From positions 1 to 64,000 of the forward strand of contig CAKTCN010000010.1 in NCBI GenBank assembly GCA_934539295.1: a stretch of 64,000 bases of DNA, given 5' to 3'. The position numbers were made by a program, and so were the translations under genes. Below are positions 46,570-55,099 of the stretch, piece after piece; within the stretch, counting starts at the first letter, position 1, and the number at the start of each line of letters is the position of its first letter. The notes beneath the pieces were generated by a model that did not search any database, was not told the origin of the DNA, and saw nothing but the letters and a program-made list of their open reading frames with translations. This stretch comes from an uncultured Allosphingosinicella sp. (GTDB taxonomy: Bacteria > Pseudomonadota > Alphaproteobacteria > Sphingomonadales > Sphingomonadaceae).

Positions 46570-47612
46570 TGGCGGGATCGCCAAGCATCGTCGTTCTTGG
46601 CGCAGGGTCGGTCGGGTGCTTCATCGGCAGCGCCTGGGCGGCGGCGGGACTCGATGTGGCCTTCATCGGGCGCGAGCAGGTGGCCGATGAGGTCAGGGCG
46701 CAGGGCATGCGGCTGACCGACCTGGACGGCCGCACGCTGACGGTGCCGGCCGCGGCCGTGAAATTCTCGACCAAGCCGGCGGCGCTGGCCAAGGCGGACG
46801 TGGTGCTGCTGTGCGTGAAGAGCCATGCGACCGAGACGGCGGCGCGGCAGATCGCCATCCATGGCAAGCGCAAGCCGGCCGTGATCAGCTTCCAGAACGG
46901 CGTCAGCAACGTGGACCTGATCAAGAGCGTGCTGCCGCGGCATCAGGTGATTGCGGGCATGGTGCCCTTCAACATCGTCCATCGCGGGCCGGGCCACTGG
47001 CACAAGAGCGTGGCGGGTGATCTGTATGCCGGCAACCACCAGGTCACCTACGACATACAAAGCCGCGTGACCGGCGGCCCCGCGCAGCTGAAGCGGGTGG
47101 AGGACATGAAGGGCCTTGCCTGGGGCAAGCTGCTCATCAACCTCAACAATGCGGTGAATGCACTGTCCGGGCGCACCTTGCTGGCGGAGTTGAAGGAGCG
47201 CGATTACCGCCGGGTGGTCGCCGCCTCTATCCTCGAGGCGCTGGAACTGCTCGGCGCGGCCGGCATCCAGCCCGCGCAGGCAGGGCCGATCCCGCCCAAG
47301 CTGCTGCCGCATGCGATCGGCGCCCCCGACTTCATCTTCAGGAACCTGCTGCTGCGCGTGCAGAAGATCGACGAAACCGCCAAGTCGTCCATGCAGGACG
47401 ACCTGGCGGCGGGACGGCCGACGGAGATCGACCATCTGAACGGCGAAGTCGTCCGGCTGGCGGAAAGCATCGGCCGCGACGCGCCCGTCAATCGCGCGAT
47501 CGCCGACCTGGTGCGCCAGCGCGAAGCCGGCGTCGAGCATCTGTGGAGCCCGAAGGATCTGCGGCGCTACGTGCTGGAAGGGCATCGCAGCGCGATCGGC
47601 TTCGGCTACTGA
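46569..47612 (+). CDS. 2-dehydropantoate 2-reductase (ketopantoate reductase-like)
   Basis: A 347-residue ApbA/PanE family oxidoreductase that would reduce ketopantoate to pantoate with NADPH for CoA synthesis. It opens with VVLGAGSVGCFIGSAWAAAG (NADP motif), then VLLCVKSHATETAA, ISFQNGVSNVD, the catalytic lysine region GLAWGKLLINLNNAVNAL and SMQDDLAAGRPTEIDHLNG. It is longer than E. coli PanE (303), and paralogues of this size can act on other 2-keto acids, so no symbol is given. Its ATG overlaps the queF stop, hence co-translation despite unrelated pathways. Confidence 0.88.
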   Translation: MAGSPSIVVLGAGSVGCFIGSAWAAAGLDVAFIGREQVADEVRAQGMRLTDLDGRTLTVPAAAVKFSTKPAALAKADVVLLCVKSHATETAARQIAIHGKRKPAVISFQNGVSNVDLIKSVLPRHQVIAGMVPFNIVHRGPGHWHKSVAGDLYAGNHQVTYDIQSRVTGGPAQLKRVEDMKGLAWGKLLINLNNAVNALSGRTLLAELKERDYRRVVAASILEALELLGAAGIQPAQAGPIPPKLLPHAIGAPDFIFRNLLLRVQKIDETAKSSMQDDLAAGRPTEIDHLNGEVVRLAESIGRDAPVNRAIADLVRQREAGVEHLWSPKDLRRYVLEGHRSAIGFGY

Positions 47613-47615
47613 GGC

Positions 47616-47801
47616 TCAGTCGCCGGCATGCTCCGGCTTGCCCTTGCGCGAAGTGGAGGCGAGTTCCTCCAGCTGGGTCTCGCTCATCGACTCCACCATC
47701 TGCTTGGATGCACCCTTGAGCTTGCTCTTGGGCGTGTCGCCGCGCTTGGCGGACAGGGCTGCACCTGCAGCTTTCTGCTGCGCTCCGGACTTTGCGGGCA
47801 T
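47616..47801 (-). CDS. Small DUF3008 family protein
   Basis: A 61-residue basic, hydrophilic protein of the DUF3008 type. It has the family start MPAKSGAQQKAAGAALSAKRG, a central LKGASKQMVESMSETQLEELA helix and the conserved ending TSRKGKPEHAGD. Such proteins are widespread in alphaproteobacteria and are often induced under general stress. The function is unknown. It ends three bases past the convergent ketopantoate reductase-like gene. Confidence 0.82.
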   Translation of the reverse strand: MPAKSGAQQKAAGAALSAKRGDTPKSKLKGASKQMVESMSETQLEELASTSRKGKPEHAGD

Positions 47802-47842
47802 GGCGTTCTCCTCTTCATGCGGAGAACCGGCGGTGGCGGAAC

Positions 47843-48079
47843 TCAGTTCCTGAACTCGAACGCGTCGCGAAAGGCGATCGACAGGACAGGGTCGCCATGC
47901 GCGTCCTCGACATCGATCCTGTCATCCAGGTGGAGGTAGCCGTGGAGGATCTGCTCGCAGGCAAGGCCGCGCGCGCCTTCGATCGCATGGTCGCGCGCCG
48001 CAGCGACATCGGGCAGTTCGACACCTTCCTCGTCCCGGGTCAGCCCTTCGCTGATGACGTGCATGAAGTAACGCGGCAT
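47843..48079 (-). CDS. Small DUF6894 family protein
   Basis: A 78-residue acidic protein with the features of the DUF6894 family: start MPRYFMHVISEG, the D-x-EGVELPDVAAARDHAIEGAR segment and an ending VLSIAFRDAFEF. Function unknown. Members are commonly found near stress-response genes. It reads in the same direction as the DUF3008 gene, 41 bp upstream of it, so both may share a transcript. Confidence 0.8.
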   Translation of the reverse strand: MPRYFMHVISEGLTRDEEGVELPDVAAARDHAIEGARGLACEQILHGYLHLDDRIDVEDAHGDPVLSIAFRDAFEFRN

Positions 48080-48155
48080 GGCGCCACCAACGTCCGGCGG
48101 GCAAGTCGTCTGCGCCGTTTATCGCAGAAAACATGTCCCCGGACGCAGAACCGCG

Positions 48156-50657
48156 TCAGAGCTGCCGCAACGCCCGCGCCGGACGGGCGGCAAGCACCGG
48201 GAGAGCGCCGCCCAGGCCCAGCACCATCGTGATGCCGGCGCCGGCAACCAGCGTGGCGAAGACCGCGCGATAATCGGGCAGCCACTGAAATTCGAACAGG
48301 TCGGTGACGACATACCAGGCCCCGCCAAGGCCAAGCGCCAGCGACAGGGCGCCCACCGCCAGGCTGAGAATGGCATATTCGATTCCCTGCACAGCCAGCA
48401 CCTGGCCGCGGGTCGCGCCGAGTGTCTTCAGGATCACGCCGTCATATGTGCGCGCCTCCCGCGCGGCGGCGATGGCGCCGATCAGCACCGCGATGCCCGC
48501 TAGGACCGCCACCGATGCCGCCCATGCTATGGCGGTCGCCATCTGCGTCACGACGTCGCGCACCTGGCCGATCACCTCGCCAACCTCCACCACCGATACC
48601 GATGGGAAGCGCGGCAACAACGCGCGCATGACCTGCCCTGCCCGTTCCGGCGGCATGTCGATGGTGGCCGCCAGATTGTGCGGCGCATCGGCAATGGCGT
48701 TGGGGGAGAAGACCAGCACGAAGTTGAAGCCCAAAGTCTCCCACTTCACCCGGCGGAACGAGGCAATGGTGGCGCTGCGTTCCACGCCCAGCAAGGTGTA
48801 GCCGATGCGGTCGCCGAGCTTCAGGTTCAATGCGCGAGCAAGATCCTCGTCTATAGAAACCAGGGGCGTGCCGGCATAATCTGCCGGCCACCAGCGCCCG
48901 GCCGTCACCTCGCTGCCTTGCGGCACGCCCACGGAATAGGTGAGGCCCCGCTCGCCCCGCAGCGCCCAGGCGCCTTCGGGCAGGCTCTCCAGATCGGCGA
49001 CGCGGGTGTCGGCATATTGGGTGATCGTGCCGCGCAGGGTCGGCACGGTACGGACGACGGCGCCGGGCGCAATCGTCGTAACGACCCGGCGGAAATCGGC
49101 CTCACGATCGAGCGGCACGTCGAGCGCGAACAAGGTCGGTGCCCGGTCCGGAACGGTGCGGGCGATGTTCGCGTCGATGCTGGTGCGGATCGCGGCGAGC
49201 AGCACGAAAAGCGTGAGGCCAAGGCCGAGCGCCACCACCAAGGTCGCGGTCCTGGCGCCGGGCCGATGCAGCGCGGCGATGGCGAGGCGCAGCAACGGCC
49301 GGCGCGGACGCGGCGCGGCGGCGCTGAGACGCCTCACCCCCCAACCGAATGCACCCAGAAGCATGAGGGCACCGGTCACCGCCGCGAGAAAGCCGGCGGT
49401 CAGCCAAGGCTGTTCGGCCGTGAGCAGCGCCAGCGCGGCGATGCCGGCGGCACCGCCCAGCGTCCAGGGAAGCACCCGGGAAACCGGTGGACGGCGCATG
49501 TCGAGCGTTCCGCGCAGCAGCCCGGCCGCAGGCACCGTTCCGGCACGCACCAGCGGCGGTGCGGTAAAGGCGAGCGCGGTCAGCAGCCCATAGGCGGCCG
49601 CGAGCGCGAGCGGTCCCCAGTGGATGGAGAAACTGGGCGCAACCGGCAGCACGTCACCTGCCAGTGCGACGATCAACGGCACGGCCGCGACCCCCGCGGC
49701 GAGCCCGAGCAGGATGCCGATGCCCGCCACCACCGCCACCTGCAGGACGTAGATGCGCGCGATGGTACCGGACGTGGCGCCCAGAACCTTGAGCGCGGCG
49801 ATGCTCTGCCGACGGGCGGCAAGGTAGGCGGTGACCCCGTTGCCGACGCCGATGCCCGCGATCACCAGTGCGGCAAGCCCGACCAGGATCAGGAACTGGC
49901 CCATGCGATCAACGAAGCGGGAGGCGCCTGGCGACGCACGCTCGTGCGTGCGCACTTCCCACCCGCCTTCGGGAAAGGCGCGCTGCCAAGCGTCCGGCAC
50001 ATCGTCCAGCCCGCTGCCGCCAGTCAGGCGGATGCGATACTTGCTTTCGAACAGGCTGCCCGGCTGGACCAGGCCCGTGCGCGCTATGCCGTCCATCGAC
50101 AGGATGGCGACCGGGCCGAGCGTGAAGCCTTCGCTGAGGCGGTCGGGCTCGTCCCCGATCACGCCGGCAATGGTGAACCATGACGTGCCGAAACGCAGCC
50201 GGTCACCCACGCGGACTTCCAGCCGATCGACCAGCGCCTGGCCGACCCAGACGGCGTCGGCACGGGGCGCGCGAACGGTCCTGCCATCCGCCAAGGCAAG
50301 CGTCCCATAGAGAGGATAGGCGCCGTCCACGCCCTTGAGCTCGATCGGGACCGTGCGTCCATCGGGCCGCACGGCCATGGCCTGCATGCGCACGGTTTCC
50401 GAGGTGGTGCCGAGCCGCGCCATCGCGGCCCGCTCCTCCGGCACGGCAGTGCGCTGCGACACCGCAAGCTCGATATCGCCGCCCAGGAAGGTGCGGCCAC
50501 GCGCCGCCAGCTCGCCGCCGATCGCGGCCGACAGGCTGCCGATCGCCGCCAGCGCGCCCACGCCCAGGAACAGGCAGGCGAGCAGCAGCCGCAGGCCGCG
50601 GAAGCGCAGGTTGAGCTCACGCCGGGCGAGTGCCCAGGCCCGCCCCCATTCGTTCAT
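48156..50657 (-). CDS. ABC exporter permease, FtsX/YbbP-like
   Basis: An 833-residue permease with two FtsX-type modules. It has an N-terminal helix (LLLACLFLGVGALAAIGSL) with a large periplasmic domain, three helices near residues 255-370, a second set of helices near 400-500 with another periplasmic domain, and a final group of three helices ending in RPARALRQL. The layout matches YbbP, the partner of the YbbA ATPase, proposed to export or extract lipophilic or envelope molecules. Its start overlaps the stop of the ATPase gene (ATGA). The transported substrate is unknown. Confidence 0.9.
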   Translation of the reverse strand: MNEWGRAWALARRELNLRFRGLRLLLACLFLGVGALAAIGSLSAAIGGELAARGRTFLGGDIELAVSQRTAVPEERAAMARLGTTSETVRMQAMAVRPDGRTVPIELKGVDGAYPLYGTLALADGRTVRAPRADAVWVGQALVDRLEVRVGDRLRFGTSWFTIAGVIGDEPDRLSEGFTLGPVAILSMDGIARTGLVQPGSLFESKYRIRLTGGSGLDDVPDAWQRAFPEGGWEVRTHERASPGASRFVDRMGQFLILVGLAALVIAGIGVGNGVTAYLAARRQSIAALKVLGATSGTIARIYVLQVAVVAGIGILLGLAAGVAAVPLIVALAGDVLPVAPSFSIHWGPLALAAAYGLLTALAFTAPPLVRAGTVPAAGLLRGTLDMRRPPVSRVLPWTLGGAAGIAALALLTAEQPWLTAGFLAAVTGALMLLGAFGWGVRRLSAAAPRPRRPLLRLAIAALHRPGARTATLVVALGLGLTLFVLLAAIRTSIDANIARTVPDRAPTLFALDVPLDREADFRRVVTTIAPGAVVRTVPTLRGTITQYADTRVADLESLPEGAWALRGERGLTYSVGVPQGSEVTAGRWWPADYAGTPLVSIDEDLARALNLKLGDRIGYTLLGVERSATIASFRRVKWETLGFNFVLVFSPNAIADAPHNLAATIDMPPERAGQVMRALLPRFPSVSVVEVGEVIGQVRDVVTQMATAIAWAASVAVLAGIAVLIGAIAAAREARTYDGVILKTLGATRGQVLAVQGIEYAILSLAVGALSLALGLGGAWYVVTDLFEFQWLPDYRAVFATLVAGAGITMVLGLGGALPVLAARPARALRQL

Positions 50658-51352
50658 GCGGCACTGTCCGACGCGATGCGCCCGTCGGCCAGCGTGATCA
50701 CGCGGTCGCAGCGCCGCGCGAGCGCCGGGTCGTGCGTGATGACGACCAGCGTGGCGCCCGTGGCGCTCCGGCGATCGAACAACAGGTCCATGATGGTGGC
50801 GCCGGTTGCCGTATCGAGATTGCCGGTGGGCTCGTCGGCGAACACCAGTTCGGGTCGCCCGCCGAGCGCGCGGGCAATGGCCACCCGCTGCTGTTCACCG
50901 CCCGAAAGCTGGGCGGGATAATGATGGAGGCGATGGCCGAGGCCTACCGCCCCCAGTTCCGCCTCGGCACGCGGGAATGCGTCGGACGCGCCCGCAAGCT
51001 CCATCGGCACCGCGACATTTTCCAGCGCGGTCATGGTGGGGAGCAGGTGAAAGGCCTGGAGGACGATGCCGATCCGGCCTCGCCTTGCCTTCGCCAGCGC
51101 GTCCTCGTCCAGCCGGCCGAAATCGAGCCCGGCGACCTCGACGACGCCGTCCGTCGCGCGCTCGAGGCCCGACAGGATCGCCATCAACGACGACTTGCCC
51201 GAACCCGACGGGCCGAGCAGCGCGACGCTGGTGCCGCGCGCCACGTCGAGGTCGATGCCGTGCAGGATCCGGGTGGATGCCTCCCCGCTGCCGAGGGTGA
51301 GCGTGACATTGCGTGCAGCGATGACCATATCGGCAGGGTCGGCGTGGAACAT
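50654..51352 (-). CDS. ABC transporter ATP-binding protein, YbbA-like
   Basis: A 232-residue ATPase subunit of the LolD/MacB-like class. Walker A is LLGPSGSGKSSL, the signature is QLSGGEQQRVAIARAL, Walker B is LVFADEPTGNLD, followed by the switch VVITHDPALARRC. It pairs with the FtsX-type permease directly downstream. The start is either the ATG at 51352 or that at 51328 (MVIAARN). Neither has a strong ribosome-binding site. It is divergent from a TesA-type esterase gene with only 15 bp between the two chosen starts, the same arrangement as ybbA and tesA in E. coli. Confidence 0.92.
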   Translation of the reverse strand: MFHADPADMVIAARNVTLTLGSGEASTRILHGIDLDVARGTSVALLGPSGSGKSSLMAILSGLERATDGVVEVAGLDFGRLDEDALAKARRGRIGIVLQAFHLLPTMTALENVAVPMELAGASDAFPRAEAELGAVGLGHRLHHYPAQLSGGEQQRVAIARALGGRPELVFADEPTGNLDTATGATIMDLLFDRRSATGATLVVITHDPALARRCDRVITLADGRIASDSAA

Positions 51353-51367
51353 GCGGGGAAGGTCGCC

Positions 51368-52078
51368 TTGAAGAACAGGTCAACCAACTATGGTGCTGCG
51401 GGGCTGCTTCTCCAAGCCCTGCTCGTTGCGGGGTGCCAACAAACTTCCGACGTGTCGCAAAACGCGGTCGCGAATGAAGCGGCATCTGCCGCCATCGCCC
51501 CGGTGGCGGCGCCGCAAGGTCCAGAGCGTCTGGTGCTGGCGTTCGGCGACAGCCTCTACGCCGGCTACCGCCTCGACAAGGGCCAGGGCCTGCCCGAACA
51601 ATTGCAGGACGACCTCAGGGAAGCCGGCATCAACGCCACGGTGGTGAATGCCGGCGTTTCGGGCGACACCACGGCGGCCGGGCGCCAGCGCCTGTCCTTC
51701 GCACTCGACAATCTGCCGAGGAAGCCGGACCTCGTCCTGCTGGGCCTCGGCGGCAACGACGCCCTGCGTCAGCTTGCCCCAGCCGAGACGCGGGCGAACA
51801 TGACCGCCATGCTAGACGAGCTCAAGCGCCGCGGCATTCCGGTGGCGCTGACCGGCATGGTGGCGCCGCCGAACCTGGGGCCGGATTATGCGGCTGCGTT
51901 CAACCCGATCTGGACGGACCTGGCGCGGGACTATGATGCGCCGCTCTACCCCTTCATCCTCGACGGCGTGATCGGCGACCGCGCGCTGATGCTGCCGGAC
52001 GGGATCCATCCCAATGCCGAGGGTGTGGAGCGGATCGCGGACAAGGTGGCGTCGGTGGTGGCGGCGCGGTTGAAGTAG
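51368..52078 (+). CDS. tesA: TesA-type arylesterase/lysophospholipase (GDSL)
   Basis: A 236-residue SGNH/GDSL hydrolase of the TesA group, acting on acyl thioesters, aryl esters or lysophospholipids in the periplasm. Block I is VLAFGDSLYAGYR with the catalytic serine, block II NAGVSGDTTAAG, block III GLGGNDALRQ and block V DGIHPNAEG with Asp and His. The N-terminus is a lipoprotein-like signal ending LLVAGC, unlike the cleaved signal of E. coli TesA. The TTG at 51368 is chosen because GGGGAAGG lies five bases upstream and no ATG/GTG is available before the signal. Divergent from the YbbA/YbbP exporter, a conserved neighbourhood. Confidence 0.87.
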   Translation: MKNRSTNYGAAGLLLQALLVAGCQQTSDVSQNAVANEAASAAIAPVAAPQGPERLVLAFGDSLYAGYRLDKGQGLPEQLQDDLREAGINATVVNAGVSGDTTAAGRQRLSFALDNLPRKPDLVLLGLGGNDALRQLAPAETRANMTAMLDELKRRGIPVALTGMVAPPNLGPDYAAAFNPIWTDLARDYDAPLYPFILDGVIGDRALMLPDGIHPNAEGVERIADKVASVVAARLK

Positions 52079-52085
52079 GTGCCTA

Positions 52086-52108
52086 GCCCTCCCCACAATG
52101 GGGAGGGC
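52086..52108. terminator. Perfect hairpin between convergent tesA and glpX
   Basis: Nine-base arms GCCCTCCCC and GGGGAGGGC around the loop ACAAT, seven bases past the tesA stop and ten bases past the end of convergent glpX. It belongs to the CCCTC palindrome family and probably serves both genes. Confidence 0.65.
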
Positions 52109-52117
52109 CAAGGAATG

Positions 52118-53095
52118 TCAGCCCCGCTCGCCGCCGAGCTGGCGATGCTCGCCCTTCACCCAGCGCACGGTGCCGGTGCTGGCGCGCATCACGACGCTTT
52201 CGGTGGTGACGCAGCCCTTCTTGCGGCGCACGCCTTCCAGCAGCGATCCGTCGGTAACGCCGGTCGCGGCGAAGATCACGTCGCCCTTGGCCAGGTCGTC
52301 CACCTGATAGATGCGGTCGAGATCCTCGACGCCCCACTTGGCGGCGCGGGCACGCTCGTCGTCGTTGCGGAAGACCAGGCGGCCCTGGAACTGCCCACCG
52401 ACGCAGCGCAGTGCCGCAGCCGCCAGCACGCCCTCGGGCGCGCCGCCCTGGCCCATATACATGTCGATGGTGGTCTCGGGATCGCTGACCGAGATCACGG
52501 CGGCGACGTCGCCGTCCGGAATCAGCATCACGCCGCAACCGAGTGCGCGCAATTCCTTGATGATCGGTTCGTGGCGCGGGCGGTCGAGCACGCAGACGTT
52601 GAGCTCGGACGGCGACACGCCCTTGGCGGCGGCCACCGCCAGCGCATTCTCGCCCGGGCTCTTGGTCAGGTCGATCACGCCCTGCGGGAAGCCCGGTCCG
52701 ACCGCGATCTTGTCCATATAGACGTCGGGCGCGTTCAGCAGGTGGCCCTTTTCGGCGATCGCCAGCACGGCCAGCGAATTGGGTCCGCCCGTCGCCGTGA
52801 TGGTGGTGCCTTCCAGCGGGTCGAGCGCGATGTCGATCTCGGGACCCTTGCCCAGGCCCACCTTCTCGCCGATGAACAGCATCGGTGCCTCGTCGCGCTC
52901 GCCCTCGCCGATCACCACCGTGCCGTCGAAATAAAGCTGGTTCAGCGCGTCACGCATCGCTTCAACCGCTGCGGCATCCGCGGCCTTCTCGTCACCGCGG
53001 CCGACAAGGGCAGCGGCGGAAATGGCGGCCGCCTCCGTGACGCGCACCATTTCGAGCACGAGGACGCGGTCGAGCGTATGACTTGAAGTCGCCAT
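52118..53095 (-). CDS. glpX: Fructose-1,6-bisphosphatase class II
   Basis: Dephosphorylates fructose-1,6-bisphosphate in gluconeogenesis. The 325-residue GlpX protein has VIGEGERDEAPML, IDIALDPLEGTTITATGG (metal and substrate site), and QGGAPEGVLAAAALRC. The ATG at 53095 starts the family N-terminus with LDRVLVLEMVRVTEAAAI. An Entner-Doudoroff organism like this one needs the enzyme to make hexose phosphates from pyruvate-level carbon. Divergent from phaC with about 185 bp between. Confidence 0.96.
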   Translation of the reverse strand: MATSSHTLDRVLVLEMVRVTEAAAISAAALVGRGDEKAADAAAVEAMRDALNQLYFDGTVVIGEGERDEAPMLFIGEKVGLGKGPEIDIALDPLEGTTITATGGPNSLAVLAIAEKGHLLNAPDVYMDKIAVGPGFPQGVIDLTKSPGENALAVAAAKGVSPSELNVCVLDRPRHEPIIKELRALGCGVMLIPDGDVAAVISVSDPETTIDMYMGQGGAPEGVLAAAALRCVGGQFQGRLVFRNDDERARAAKWGVEDLDRIYQVDDLAKGDVIFAATGVTDGSLLEGVRRKKGCVTTESVVMRASTGTVRWVKGEHRQLGGERG

Positions 53096-53171
53096 GATAG
53101 CCGTTCATCTCCCTGTTTGGGACGGCGATAGGCGAGGCTCATGACGTTGTCGAGAATGGCCGCCATCATTA

Positions 53172-53184
53172 TTGCTGCATCTGC
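53172..53184. promoter_or_regulatory. TGC-rich site upstream of phaC (PhaR-like)
   Basis: TTGCTGCATCTGC, about 96-108 bp ahead of the phaC start. A very similar TTGCTGCACTGC stands before the phasin gene. TGC-repeat sequences are known targets of the storage regulator PhaR in Paracoccus denitrificans and relatives. The phaR gene is not in this window. Confidence 0.4.
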
Positions 53185-53279
53185 TCACGCCGCGGTCCGC
53201 GGCACGCCCGGCCCGCTCGACCGCGATTGCACTTCCTCCCCCGCCGATCAGCTTCTAGGGTCGGGCGGAGGAGAATGAC

Positions 53280-55013
53280 GTGGCCGAGCAAGACACCGGA
53301 CCGGCATCGCCGATACCGACGCTGGAGGAGCTGCAGCACTGGACCTGGGTGATGGGCCGCGCGCAGCAGCTCATGCTGGAATTCACCGCCGCGCAGATGG
53401 ACCAGGCGCCGCCGCAGGCGCCCCTCGGCGCGCTGGAGGAACTGGCCAGCGCGCAGGTCGATTTCTGGACCGCGAGCATGTCGATGTGGCAGCGCGCCTT
53501 CCTGCCAGCGGAGGATGCCGCCGCACTCGCGAAGAAGGCGGCCGGCGACAAGCGCTTCGCCGCGCCCGAATGGCAGCAGAACGCCTTCTTCGACATGATC
53601 CGGCAAAGCTACGTGCTGGTGTCGGACCAGCTGCTCGGCAGCGTGGATGCCATGCCCGGCATCGACGAAGACGGCCGGCGCAAGCTCCGCTTCACGACGC
53701 AGGCCTTTCTGGACGCGATGTCGCCGTCCAACTTCCCGATGACCAACCCGCTGGTCGTCCAACGCACAATCGATACGGGCGGCGAGAATCTGCTCAAGGG
53801 CCTGGACAACATGCTCCGGGACCTTGCCAAGGGGCAGCTCACCCACACGGATCCCGACGCCTTCGAGGTCGGGCGCAACATCGCGGTGACGCCCGGCAAG
53901 GTGATCAAGCAGACGCCGCTCTACCAACTCATCCAATATGCGCCGACCACGGACGAGGTGCTGGAAACCCCGCTCATCATCTTCCCGCCGTGGATCAACC
54001 GCTATTATATCCTCGACCTCAATCCCAAGAAGAGCTTCATCCGCTGGGCGGTGGAGCAAGGGCTGACCGTTTTCGTCGTGTCGTGGAAATCGGCGGACGA
54101 AAGCCTCGCGGGTACGACCATCGACGATTATGTGCTAGCCCAGGCCGAGGCGATCGATGCGGTGCGCGACCTGCTGGGTACGCCGTCGGTCCATGCCATC
54201 GGCTATTGCGTGGCGGGCACCATGCTCGCCGCTACGCTTGCCCTGCTGGAAGCGCAGGGCCAGGCGGACAAGGTGGCGAGCGCGACCTTCTTCACCGCCC
54301 AGGTCGATTTTTCTAGCGCGGGCGACCTCGGCCTGTTCGTGGGTGACGAACAATTGCAGCTGATCCAGCAGCTTTCGGCCGACAAGGGGTTCCTGGACGG
54401 CCGCTACATGGCCGCGACCTTCAACCTGCTGCGCGGGCGCGACCTCATCTGGAACTATGTGGTCAACAATTACCTGATGGGCGAGGATTACCCGCCCTTC
54501 GACCTGCTCCACTGGAACGGCGACACCACCAACCTCCCCGCCACCTGGCACCACGCCTACCTGACCCAGCTTTATCGTGAGAACCGGCTGGTGGAGGCGG
54601 GCGGGATCGTAGTCGACGGCGTGCCGATCGACCTGTCGCGCGTCCGCACCCCTGCCTATGTCCAGGCGGGCCGGGAGGATCATATCGCCCCGGCCGAGAG
54701 CGTGTGGAAAATCACCCACCATTTCGCCGGGCCGCTCCGCTTCGTACTGGCGGGGTCGGGCCACATCGCCGGCGTCGTCAATCCGCCCGCGGCCGGCAAA
54801 TACAGTTACTGGACCAACGATGCCAAGGTCGAGCGGCTGGAGGATTTCATCGCTGGCGCACGCGAGACGAAAGGCAGCTGGTGGCCCGACTGGATCGCCT
54901 GGATCCGCGAACGCGGCGAGGCGAGCGTCCCCGCGGCCGGCGCCCGAATACCGGGGCAGGGCGCACTGCCGGCGATCGAGGATGCGCCCGGCAGCTACGT
55001 TCGATCCCGCTGA
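53280..55013 (+). CDS. phaC: Class I poly(3-hydroxyalkanoate) synthase
   Basis: Polymerises (R)-3-hydroxyacyl-CoA into polyhydroxyalkanoate granules. The 577-residue protein has the class I N-terminal domain (NPLVVQRTIDTGGENLLKGL) and the alpha/beta-hydrolase core. FPPWINRYYILDL and GLTVFVVSWKSAD precede the nucleophile Cys310 in AIGYCVAGTM. The acid residue lies in the AGREDHIAPAESVW segment and the histidine in GSGHIAGVVNPP. The lipase-like box reads G-Y-C-V-A-G rather than the usual G-x-C-x-G-G. The GTG start is preceded by GGAGGAG. A phasin gene follows immediately, confirming the storage-granule context. Confidence 0.95.
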   Translation: MAEQDTGPASPIPTLEELQHWTWVMGRAQQLMLEFTAAQMDQAPPQAPLGALEELASAQVDFWTASMSMWQRAFLPAEDAAALAKKAAGDKRFAAPEWQQNAFFDMIRQSYVLVSDQLLGSVDAMPGIDEDGRRKLRFTTQAFLDAMSPSNFPMTNPLVVQRTIDTGGENLLKGLDNMLRDLAKGQLTHTDPDAFEVGRNIAVTPGKVIKQTPLYQLIQYAPTTDEVLETPLIIFPPWINRYYILDLNPKKSFIRWAVEQGLTVFVVSWKSADESLAGTTIDDYVLAQAEAIDAVRDLLGTPSVHAIGYCVAGTMLAATLALLEAQGQADKVASATFFTAQVDFSSAGDLGLFVGDEQLQLIQQLSADKGFLDGRYMAATFNLLRGRDLIWNYVVNNYLMGEDYPPFDLLHWNGDTTNLPATWHHAYLTQLYRENRLVEAGGIVVDGVPIDLSRVRTPAYVQAGREDHIAPAESVWKITHHFAGPLRFVLAGSGHIAGVVNPPAAGKYSYWTNDAKVERLEDFIAGARETKGSWWPDWIAWIRERGEASVPAAGARIPGQGALPAIEDAPGSYVRSR

Positions 55014-55067
55014 CCTACCTCTGTTGCGCCGCACAATGGGCTTGAAATACTAGGCCGTGCGAGTTAT

Positions 55068-55083
55068 TTGCTGCACTGCAACA
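55068..55083. promoter_or_regulatory. TGC-rich palindromic site upstream of the phasin gene (PhaR-like)
   Basis: TTGCTGCACTGCAACA, with outer TTGC/GCAA symmetry, 17 bp before the phasin ATG. It matches 12 bases of the site before phaC (TTGCTGCA-CTGC). A PhaR operator controlling phasin level is the natural reading. Confidence 0.45.
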
Positions 55084-55099
55084 TAACGGAGCGATCACC

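Noticed and set aside
48678..50183. 501-codon plus-strand open frame opposite the ABC permease
   Set aside because: His/Arg/Gly-rich shadow of a clear FtsX-type permease.
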